Positions 1 to 6,258 of a stretch of DNA of 12,794 nt are shown piece after piece. The translations under genes and the position numbers were made by a program. Source of the stretch: Fischerella sp. (GTDB taxonomy: Bacteria; Cyanobacteriota; Cyanobacteriia; Cyanobacteriales; Nostocaceae); assembly GCA_026419705.1 (NCBI GenBank), contig JANZYY010000086.1, positions 1 to 12,794 of the forward strand, read 5' to 3'. Position 1 is the stretch's first letter. Every line of letters begins with the position of its first letter. The notes below the pieces were generated by a model. The model searched no databases and had not been told where the DNA came from. It saw nothing but the letters and a program-made list of their open reading frames with translations.

Positions 1-238
1 GAGTAGGCCAGATATTAGGATTACAAATAATCTCTAAAAATACTTCCCCGGTGTAACGATATTCCATAGGACGTTGGGGGCTGACTTTACCAGCGCCAGC
101 AGTAGTTTTAGCAGCGACAGCCTTGAGACTATCCATCAATTGATCCAGCGCTAGTTTTAATTCCCGTGCTGCTTGGGGTGAAAAGCTAAAGGAAACAGAA
201 CCTTCAACTAGGTTCAGTGTCAAGTTGTTAGTGGACAT
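1..238 (-). CDS. Unrecognised protein, N-terminal 79 residues (cut by left edge)
   Basis: The frame is open from an ATG at 238 to the left edge; only the first 79 residues are visible. The protein begins MSTNNLTLNLVEGSVSFSFS, then has an amphipathic helix rich in A, L and K (residues about 22-45), an Ala/Thr/Gly linker and a basic-aromatic stretch (PQRPMEYRYTGEVFLEI) that reads like a beta strand. No signal peptide or membrane segment is visible. Base composition and codon choice resemble the neighbouring genes, so it looks like a real gene. I do not recognise the family and assign no function. It is divergent from the cation transporter at 807, and its leader carries the hairpin at 267-286. 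Confidence 0.6.
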   Translation of the reverse strand, partial: MSTNNLTLNLVEGSVSFSFSPQAARELKLALDQLMDSLKAVAAKTTAGAGKVSPQRPMEYRYTGEVFLEIICNPNIWPT

Positions 239-266
239 GAGCTATTTGTCAGAACATTTTGGTACG

Positions 267-286
267 AATACCATTTTCATGGTATT
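267..286. repeat. Perfect hairpin AATACCAT/ATGGTATT
   Basis: Two 8-bp arms, 267-274 and 279-286, are exact reverse complements around the 4-base loop TTTC. The hairpin lies 28 bases upstream of the ATG of the left-edge gene, so it could sit in that gene's leader or promoter. The core ATACCAT/ATGGTAT recurs upstream of guaA (9961-10054), which suggests a family of small palindromic repeats rather than a gene-specific operator. There is no T-run, so it is unlikely to be an intrinsic terminator. Confidence 0.6.
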
Positions 287-589
287 GGTCACATCAAGAT
301 CCGCTTTTTTATTGATGGTAATAATTTAGAAGGCTTTTATCCTTGCACATCTGATACTATTCGAGAGAGGCTCTCATATGTCGTTACCAGGTTGAAGGGT
401 GGTAATAAGGGTAGTACGATAGTGCAAACCCACTGGTTACATGAACCACACACACAGATATTAAAGTTAAGAAAACATCACGGAACAACCTTAACGACAA
501 ACGCTAATCAATAGACATCTAATGAAAAATAATGTAGAGAAGCGTACGCATCTGGTCGGGGATTTTAGGTAACGCATAATTATTTGGAC

Positions 590-605
590 ATGTCTTCTAA
601 GACAT
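590..605. promoter_or_regulatory. 16-bp palindrome, possible operator
   Basis: ATGTCTT and AAGACAT are perfect inverted arms around CT. The site lies about 200 bp upstream of the cation transporter start, far for a simple repressor site but possible with a long leader. It does not match the metal-regulator boxes I know (Zur, SmtB or Fur type). The symmetry is seen in the sequence; a regulatory role is inference. Confidence 0.25.
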
Positions 606-806
606 TTGTTTCAGTGAATATGTAGCTTATTTGTGTTATGTTTGTGGCTGCGACTAATTAAAAAAATATTTCAATAAAAAATAGTAAAAGCTTGAGATTA
701 TAGCAGGATGAAATTCCTACATCATAAGAGTTTTATATATATATTTGATTAGTGTGTTTAGTTCTACACTTAGAATTCATAGAACATATTTAGTTAATCA
801 TACTCT

Positions 807-1712
807 ATGATTTTAGATAATCGTGCTGCTGTTAGAAAAGTTTTAATTATTACTTTACTGCTAAACATATTCGTGATGCTATTAAAAGCAGTTGTGGGCA
901 AGTTAACAGGTTCTTTGAGCTTGCTCGCTGATGCTTTGCATAGTGTGACCGATAGTGCCAACAACATTTTAGGATTGATTGCCAGTCGATTTTCTTCACC
1001 ACAACCCGATCGCGAACATCCCTACGGTCACTTAAAATTTGAAGCGGTAGGGGCTTTGGGAATATCTGCCTTTTTAGGTATAGCCTGCTTTGAAATTCTC
1101 CAGGGTGCAGTTGAACGCATTCTCCAGGGTGGTGAGCCTGTGAGAATATCAACACCAGAGTTGTGGTTACTACTAATTGTGTTAGGTGTAAATATTTTCG
1201 TCGCCTTTTACGAACGCCATGTGGGTGTCAAAGTAGGTAGCCCAATTTTGATTGCTGACGCCAAACACACGATGAGCGATATCTGGGTAACAATTTCTGT
1301 AATAGCTGGTTTGGTTGGCATATGGTGGTTTGGTTATCAGTGGTTGGATGTGGTGTTAGCTTTTCCAGTCGCCGTGTTGGTATTTTGGAGTGGCTGGACA
1401 GTTTTAAAAGAAAACTTGCCTTGGCTTGTGGATCGGATGGCGATCGCACCAGAAGTCATTCACGCGATCGCTGTTTCTGTTCCTGGAGTTGTAAACTGTC
1501 ATGAAATCGCCTCTCGCGGTCTGATTGGTCGCCAAGTCTTCATTGAAATGCATTTAATTGTAGACGCCCAAGATGTAGAAACTGCCCATCGGATCACCGA
1601 AGAGGTAGAAAGACGGTTGGAGGAACGCTTCAGTCCAGTCAGGATTTTAATTCATGTCGAGCCACCAGAGTATCGGTCTGAGAAAATTAGTTTTGAGTCC
1701 GGCTCAAGATAG
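807..1712 (+). CDS. Cation diffusion facilitator (CDF) transporter, probably Zn2+/H+ antiporter
   Basis: This 301-aa membrane protein is of usual CDF length and should export divalent cations from the cytoplasm by proton antiport. About six hydrophobic segments fill residues 12-205, followed by a soluble cytoplasmic domain (about 210-290). The transport-site residues are visible: H45 and D49 in TM2 (ADALHSVTD) and H154 and D158 in TM5 (DAKHTMSD). This HD-HD set is, from family knowledge, typical of Zn2+ carriers, whereas YiiP has DD-HD. The loop DREHPYGH gives D68, H71 and H75, which from memory match the second YiiP site; H232, H249, H261, H283 and E285 in the C-terminal domain resemble its third site. 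The start is the first ATG of the frame and leaves a normal cytoplasmic N-terminus. No regulator gene adjoins it. Substrate specificity is inferred; Cd2+, Co2+ or Fe2+ cannot be excluded. Confidence 0.93.
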   Translation: MILDNRAAVRKVLIITLLLNIFVMLLKAVVGKLTGSLSLLADALHSVTDSANNILGLIASRFSSPQPDREHPYGHLKFEAVGALGISAFLGIACFEILQGAVERILQGGEPVRISTPELWLLLIVLGVNIFVAFYERHVGVKVGSPILIADAKHTMSDIWVTISVIAGLVGIWWFGYQWLDVVLAFPVAVLVFWSGWTVLKENLPWLVDRMAIAPEVIHAIAVSVPGVVNCHEIASRGLIGRQVFIEMHLIVDAQDVETAHRITEEVERRLEERFSPVRILIHVEPPEYRSEKISFESGSR

Positions 1713-2248
1713 CAAATCAGTCTTGCGTTAGATCGCTTTTCTGACTCTAGATAGGCACTTTGTATGTCGATGATTAGTATTCTGAGAATATACTGAGATC
1801 TTGCACTCTAGCCTGCAGGAATGGCTTTGACCTACGAGTGGGAGAGGCTCTACCTCTAAATTATTGCTATGTTATTGCATAGACGTGCAAGATGTGAACA
1901 TAGTAAAACGCACTGGCAGGATGTTTTACCGTTGTGATCCTTAACTGCATCTGGAAGGAGAGCGACGTCACAGAGGCAGACAGTGCTGATAATAAATAAA
2001 CCTGGATGGGTGTGGAGTTTTTGTCGCTTCCTCCACTTTATCGCGATCGACGGTGAGGTTAAATCCTCCTACAGAACGGTCGAAGGTTGCGGACATCTGG
2101 TTGTTTACAAGGGTCAACAGGCACTCGTGCTGAGATCGAAGAATCTATTTACTCTCGGTATCACCGCGGGTGCTTGTTTACCCATTTTAAGATTGGTAAT
2201 TGATAGTTTTATCCCTCTTTATTTACGGATGGAATGACAAAATAAGTA
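1713..2248. other. Spacer with inverted repeats, no convincing gene
   Basis: This 536-bp gap contains a 9-bp inverted repeat ATCTTGCAC (1798-1806)/GTGCAAGAT (1885-1893) and a hairpin GTAAAAC (1903-1909)/GTTTTAC (1923-1929) with a 13-base loop and no following T-run. An open frame of 84 codons (GTG 1983 to TGA 2237) exists, but a second frame over the same bases (about 1996-2135) looks equally protein-like. Neither has a good ribosome site and I recognise neither, so I do not call a gene. The stretch could be the remains of a decayed gene or small mobile element. Confidence 0.5.
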
Positions 2249-2728
2249 ATGCTTTCAAACAAAAGCATCATCAAATCTATCAATATAATACTTCTATGGC
2301 TGGGAGCAGCACTTATTTTTCTTAGCTTCACTTTAAATATAAATGTATCAGCCCAGGCAGCTATTAAACCAGACATTCCTAATTTAATTCACCAAGCAAG
2401 AGATGCTTGGGTTGCTCTTGATGGCGATGCTCTAGCACAGTTGTTTACTCCTAACGGTGAGTTAATAGTACCCGGTCAAAAGTGGCAGGGGCAAGCAAAA
2501 ATTCGCGAGGCGGTTTCCCTTCTCGCTCAGCAGTCAAAAGAGATAAAGATTGATATTCAACGGATTATTCTCTGCGGCGATCGAGCAGTGGTGGAGTGGC
2601 GCTACGAAGAAACGGAAAGAGCAACTAATCGTCACACAAGCACTGATGATGCAATCGTAATTGATTTTCAGGATGGTCAGATCAGTCGTTGGCGCGAGTA
2701 TTTCGACACCGAAACACCATCAAGCTAA
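2249..2728 (+). CDS. Exported NTF2/SnoaL-like domain protein
   Basis: This 159-aa protein starts with a clear Sec signal peptide: basic n-region (MLSNKSIIKS), hydrophobic core at about 12-31 and a likely cleavage site after AQA (residue 37). The mature part of about 120 residues reads as an NTF2-like alpha+beta cone. Helices lie at about 44-67 (HQARDAWVALDGDALAQLF), followed by the turn TPNGELIVPG, a helix around residues 83-95, and strands ending in the typical GQISRWREYFD. The fold is used by small enzymes (SnoaL cyclases, isomerases) and by non-catalytic binding proteins. No catalytic set is evident, so no reaction is assigned. The protein probably acts in the periplasm or thylakoid lumen, or stays membrane-tethered if the signal is uncleaved. 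The ATG follows a weak AAGTA ribosome site. The stop lies one base from that of the convergent receiver gene. Confidence 0.8.
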   Translation: MLSNKSIIKSINIILLWLGAALIFLSFTLNINVSAQAAIKPDIPNLIHQARDAWVALDGDALAQLFTPNGELIVPGQKWQGQAKIREAVSLLAQQSKEIKIDIQRIILCGDRAVVEWRYEETERATNRHTSTDDAIVIDFQDGQISRWREYFDTETPSS

Positions 2729-2729
2729 G

Positions 2730-3203
2730 TTAAGAGTCAAGACTTTTGCATCGTTGCCCTAGTACATTTATTACAGTCGCAACCAAAACTTCCGGATCTA
2801 CTGGTTTGCCTACATGCCTTTGAAAACCAGCTTCAAGAGCACGAGCACGGTCTTCACTATCCGTATAGGCAGTTAACGCTATGGCTGGTACATCTCCTCC
2901 ACTTTCTGGGGTCAAAGCACGCACCTTACGGATCAAACTATAGCCATCTTCAATAGGCATAGCAATATCACAAACTAAGACATCGGGTTGTAAATGTGGT
3001 ATCACTTCTAAAGCTTTTGCTGCTGATGCAACTGTCGTCACACTAGCTCCATCCGCTTCCAATACGGTAGAAATATAAAAGCGGCTATCATCATCGTCAT
3101 CTACCACAAGAATTTTTAAGTTAGTCAGAGGGAGAGGAGGTTGTGTGATGTCTCCATCAATATTGGAAAAAATATAATTATCTTCCATTATTTTGTCCCT
3201 CAT
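2730..3203 (-). CDS. Orphan response regulator receiver (CheY-like, no output domain)
   Basis: A single REC domain fills residues 29-150 of 157, with no output domain. Phosphorylation residues are present: acidic pocket D35/D36 (ILVVDDDDDSR), phospho-acceptor D79 (VCDIAMP), T111 (ALTAYT) and K133 (GKPVDP). The sequence style (PAIALTAYTDSEDRARALEAGF) resembles the C-terminal receivers of cyanobacterial hybrid kinases more than Rcp1, so it may accept phosphate from a kinase elsewhere or from the adjacent cluster. It is divergent from the phytochrome gene with 127 bp between starts. The start is uncertain: the first ATG has AGGGA upstream, but a second ATG at codon 6 (3188) also has AGGGA at good spacing and would give 152 aa. 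Confidence 0.9.
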   Translation of the reverse strand: MRDKIMEDNYIFSNIDGDITQPPLPLTNLKILVVDDDDDSRFYISTVLEADGASVTTVASAAKALEVIPHLQPDVLVCDIAMPIEDGYSLIRKVRALTPESGGDVPAIALTAYTDSEDRARALEAGFQRHVGKPVDPEVLVATVINVLGQRCKSLDS

Positions 3204-3250
3204 TTTTCCCTGTTTTTTAATTATTCTTTGGGTAATTTTACTGCGTTAGC

Positions 3251-3334
3251 ATGGCATTTCTACATGCCTTGTTGCCCACGCACAAAAAAGCCAGCAAAGC
3301 AACACGCCCATTAGCAGGACTATCCAAAAAGTGA
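3251..3334 (+). CDS. Possible 27-aa leader ORF overlapping the phytochrome start
   Basis: An ATG at 3251 opens 27 codons ending in a TGA (3332-3334) that overlaps the GTG start of the phytochrome gene as GTGA. The peptide is basic (5 Lys, 1 Arg) and low in acidic residues. The overlap is the arrangement used for translational coupling. No clear ribosome site precedes the ATG, and I recognise no family. It may be chance or a remnant of an older coding end. Confidence 0.2.
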   Translation: MAFLHALLPTHKKASKATRPLAGLSKK

Positions 3335-5586
3335 ACACCAACAAAAATGACACAGCATTTACGGCTGATTTGACGAATTGTGACACAGAGCCAATTCATA
3401 TTCCTGGCTTTGTTCAACCGCATGGAGTCCTTTTGGCAATCAAAGAGCCTGAATTAACTATCCTACAAGTCAGCAATAATATATATAATTTTTTGGGTTT
3501 TCACCCCGAAGAATTACTGAATCAACCATTGAGCAAATTACTCGAATCAGAGCAAATTGATTTTTTTAATGATTGTTTAACTCAGGAAGATATACAAATT
3601 GTCAATCCCGTAGAATTTACTATCAAACCTTTTCAAAAAACTATTATTTTTGACGGTATAGTTCATCGCTCTAATGGATTTGTAATTCTAGAGTTAGAGC
3701 CAGCAATTTTAGAAAAGAATAATAACTATTTTCGGTTCTATCATTTAGTTAAACTAGCGATTGGAAAACTGCAATCAGCCAAGACTGTTAATGAAATTAG
3801 TCGAATTATTGTTAAAGAAGTGAGGAGAATCACTGGATTTGATCGGGTGATGTTCTATAGATTTGATCGAGATTGGAACGGTATAGTTATTGCGGAAGAT
3901 AAACAAGAAAATCTCCCTTCCTATTTAGACTTACACTACCCAGCTACGGATATTCCCAAACCAGCCAGGAAACTTTACAGCCAAAATTGGTTGCGATTAA
4001 TCCCAGATGCTGACTACCAAGCTGTTGCAATTGTCCCTACTAACAATCCATTAACTAATGAACCCTTGGATTTAAGTGGAGCGGTGTTGCGCAGTGTCTC
4101 ACCTTGCCACATTGAGTATCTGCACAACATGGGTGTAAAAGCATCAATGTCGATTTCAATAATTAAAAATAACAAATTATGGGGAATGATTGCCTGCCAT
4201 CATCAAACACCAAAATACATACCTTATGAAATTCGTAATGCCTGCGAATTTTTGGGACAAGTGACTTCTTTAGAAATAGCTACAAAAGAAGATAATGAAG
4301 ACTCGGAATACAAAATTGAAATCAAATCTGTTTTGGCAAAATTAGTAGAATATATGTCGGCGGAGAAAAGTTTTATTGATGGACTCATCAATCAGCAGCC
4401 GAATATACTCAATCTTGTCAACGCTCAAGGTGCAGCAATTTGTTTTAATAACGAATTATATTTGCTCGGCAATACTCCTGAAAAAAAAGACATTCAAAAT
4501 TTACTGGTATGGATCTCCAATAATATAGATGAGGATACTTTTTACACTGACTCGTTGTCGCAATTATATCCGGAGGCAGAAAAATTTAAGGATGTTGCTA
4601 GCGGTTTGATAGCACTTTCTATCTCTAAAACTCAGAGCAACTATATTTTGTGGTTTCGTCCAGAAGAAATACAAACTGTCAATTGGGCAGGGAATCCAAA
4701 TCAACCTGTAGAAGTAAGTGACAACAGTGGTTTGCGCCTATCTCCTCGGAAGTCATTTGAGCTATGGAAAGAACTAGTGAAGTTGAAGTCTCTTCCTTGG
4801 AAATCCCACGAAGTCAGTGCAGCAGCAGAATTGCGAGGCGCAATTATTTCAGTAGTGCTGCGAAAGGTTGATGAATTAGCAAAACTTAACACTGAACTAG
4901 AACGTAGTAATAAAGAGTTGGATGCTTTTGCTTATATTGCTTCCCATGATTTGAAAGAACCTTTACGTGGTATTCATAATTACTCGAATTTTTTAATTGA
5001 AGACTACGGCGAAACTCTAGACGAAGAAGGCAAAGATAAACTCAGAACTTTGATTCGTCTCACTCTGCGCATGGAAGATTTAATTGATTCACTACTGCAG
5101 TTTTCCCGGTTGGGAAGAGTGGATATGTCGATGCAACCAACCGATCTCAATGCTGTTGTGCATCACATATTAGATTTATTGAGCGCTCGCATAGAAGAAA
5201 CTGGAGTAGATATTCGCATACCCAGACCGTTACCAACAGTATATTGCGATCGCATTCAGGTGGGTGAAGTTTTTAGTAATTTAATATCCAATGCTATTAA
5301 ATACAACGATAAAACCGAAAAGTGGATTGAAATTGGCTATATCGAAGCCTCAGATCCAGTCATATTTTATGTGCGCGATAATGGCATTGGCATTCGAGAA
5401 AAACACTTTGACGTTATTTTCCGCATCTTCAAACGATTGCACGGTCCAAGCAAATATGGGGGTGGTACGGGTGCGGGACTGACAATTACCAAAAAAATTG
5501 TGGAGCGACATGAGGGTAAAATTTGGGTAGAGTCAACTTATGGTGAAGGTAGTACATTTTATTTCACTTTGCAGAAAGATAAATAA
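3331..5586 (+). CDS. Phytochrome photoreceptor histidine kinase (PAS-GAF-PHY-HisKA-HATPase)
   Basis: This 751-aa red/far-red photoreceptor kinase has the canonical order: PAS about 15-125, GAF about 150-315, PHY about 325-510, HisKA about 525-595, HATPase about 640-748. Bilin-pocket residues fall at Cph1 positions: Y176, Y203, D207 (PATDIPKPAR), R222, R254, C259-H260, Y263 and H290. The N-terminus has NCDTEPIHIPG with C17 where bacteriophytochromes attach biliverdin, so both attachment cysteines are present. The PHY tongue shows WFRPE (441-445) and PRKSF (472-476). The kinase has H539 (SHDLKEPLRG), N654 (NLISNAIKYND), D683 (DNGIGI) and a G-box at 710-716. The start is GTG: no ATG lies in frame between the upstream TAG at 3247 and codon 174, and AGGA lies about 11 bases before it. 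The partner is probably the Rcp-like regulator at 5801. Chromophore (biliverdin or phycocyanobilin) is not decided by sequence. Confidence 0.96.
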   Translation: MNTNKNDTAFTADLTNCDTEPIHIPGFVQPHGVLLAIKEPELTILQVSNNIYNFLGFHPEELLNQPLSKLLESEQIDFFNDCLTQEDIQIVNPVEFTIKPFQKTIIFDGIVHRSNGFVILELEPAILEKNNNYFRFYHLVKLAIGKLQSAKTVNEISRIIVKEVRRITGFDRVMFYRFDRDWNGIVIAEDKQENLPSYLDLHYPATDIPKPARKLYSQNWLRLIPDADYQAVAIVPTNNPLTNEPLDLSGAVLRSVSPCHIEYLHNMGVKASMSISIIKNNKLWGMIACHHQTPKYIPYEIRNACEFLGQVTSLEIATKEDNEDSEYKIEIKSVLAKLVEYMSAEKSFIDGLINQQPNILNLVNAQGAAICFNNELYLLGNTPEKKDIQNLLVWISNNIDEDTFYTDSLSQLYPEAEKFKDVASGLIALSISKTQSNYILWFRPEEIQTVNWAGNPNQPVEVSDNSGLRLSPRKSFELWKELVKLKSLPWKSHEVSAAAELRGAIISVVLRKVDELAKLNTELERSNKELDAFAYIASHDLKEPLRGIHNYSNFLIEDYGETLDEEGKDKLRTLIRLTLRMEDLIDSLLQFSRLGRVDMSMQPTDLNAVVHHILDLLSARIEETGVDIRIPRPLPTVYCDRIQVGEVFSNLISNAIKYNDKTEKWIEIGYIEASDPVIFYVRDNGIGIREKHFDVIFRIFKRLHGPSKYGGGTGAGLTITKKIVERHEGKIWVESTYGEGSTFYFTLQKDK

Positions 5587-5601
5587 AGCTTGAAGCCTGA
5601 G

Positions 5602-5667
5602 GGTGCGTTATGAGCATACAATGTACAAACTTAACTAAAAAACTCACTTCCGGCACCATAGCGCACC
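5602..5667. repeat. Intercistronic inverted repeat GGTGCG...CGCACC
   Basis: The arms GGTGCGTTATG (5602-5612) and CATAGCGCACC (5657-5667) pair over 11 bp with one G-U wobble in RNA, enclosing a 44-base loop. A smaller stem GTAGT/ACTAC follows at 5676-5690. Palindromes starting GGTGCGTTA are familiar to me as dispersed repeats in cyanobacterial genomes. It sits just after the phytochrome stop and before the Rcp-like gene, with no T-run, so it more likely affects mRNA stability or operon stoichiometry than full termination. Confidence 0.5.
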
Positions 5668-5800
5668 GCTGTGGGGTAGTGCGTTACTACAAGATTTAAG
5701 ATTGACTTTATAAATTAGCTCTGAAGTACGAAATATAAAGCATGAAAAAACTCATTTTTCCTCTTTGCTTCCTACCTTCTTCCCTCTTGCTTGTAGAACT

Positions 5801-6256
5801 ATGATTGGCAACAGCGCTCAACCAATACTCGTAATCGAAGACAGCGACGAAGATTTTGAAGCCCTGCGACGAGTAATGTTTCGTCAACAAGTGCTAAATC
5901 CTATCTTTCGCTGTAGTGATGGCGATGAAGCGCTAGACTATCTTTACCATACCGGAGCTTATAGCGATCCTCAGACTTCTCCTCGCCCCTCACTGATGTT
6001 ACTTGACCTGAACTTACCAGGAACTGATGGACGAGAAATAATACAACAAATTAAGCAAGATGAAAACCTGAAAAATATTCCCATTATAGTATTTACTACC
6101 TCTGCTAATCCCAGAGATATTGAAGTATGCTATCGGAATAGCGTTGCTAGTTATATTCTCAAACCTATCGACATCAACAGATTAAAACAAACACTTCAAA
6201 GCTTCCTTACTTATTGGTTGGATATTGTGGTTCTTCCTGATACCGTCGGCAGGTAG
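5801..6256 (+). CDS. Rcp1-type response regulator, phytochrome partner
   Basis: This 151-aa single-domain receiver is close to the usual size of phytochrome-associated Rcp1 proteins (about 147 aa). Visible residues: acidic pair E13/D14 (ILVIEDSDED), phospho-acceptor D69 (LLDLNLPGTDG), T99/T100 (VFTTSANPRDIE) and K121 (ILKPID). The C-terminus FLTYWLDIVVLP matches the aromatic dimerisation helix characteristic of Rcp1 proteins. It should receive phosphate from H539 of the upstream phytochrome kinase. I chose the ATG at 5801 although the frame is open from a TTG at 5765: the extra 12 residues are not part of the receiver fold and residue 1 here starts just ahead of strand 1. The ribosome site is weak. 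It lies 214 bp after the phytochrome stop and 2 bp before the hybrid kinase start, so it is likely co-transcribed with the latter. Confidence 0.93.
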   Translation: MIGNSAQPILVIEDSDEDFEALRRVMFRQQVLNPIFRCSDGDEALDYLYHTGAYSDPQTSPRPSLMLLDLNLPGTDGREIIQQIKQDENLKNIPIIVFTTSANPRDIEVCYRNSVASYILKPIDINRLKQTLQSFLTYWLDIVVLPDTVGR

Positions 6257-6258
6257 TC

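Larger units (their letters stand above)
239..806. other. AT-rich divergent spacer, no gene seen
   Basis: This 568-bp stretch separates the left-edge gene (-) from the cation transporter (+). I see no plausible coding frame or RNA gene. It holds the hairpin at 267-286, a shorter one at 384-405 (TTACCA/TGGTAA) and the palindrome at 590-605. The last 150 bases before the transporter are strongly AT-rich (for example the alternating TA run near 733-744) and must contain its promoter, but I could not fix a well-spaced -35/-10 pair, and there is no clear Shine-Dalgarno sequence before the ATG at 807. Confidence 0.6.

Noticed and set aside
850..1155. 101-codon minus-strand frame inside the transporter
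   Set aside because: Antisense to a well-supported CDF coding region, with no recognisable domain.
1983..2237. 84-codon plus-strand open frame starting with GTG
   Set aside because: No ribosome site, no recognised family, and an overlapping frame is equally protein-like; treated as spacer with possible decayed sequence.
5765..5800. Upstream TTG start for the Rcp-like regulator
   Set aside because: Adds 12 residues outside the receiver fold; ATG 5801 gives the expected length for the family.
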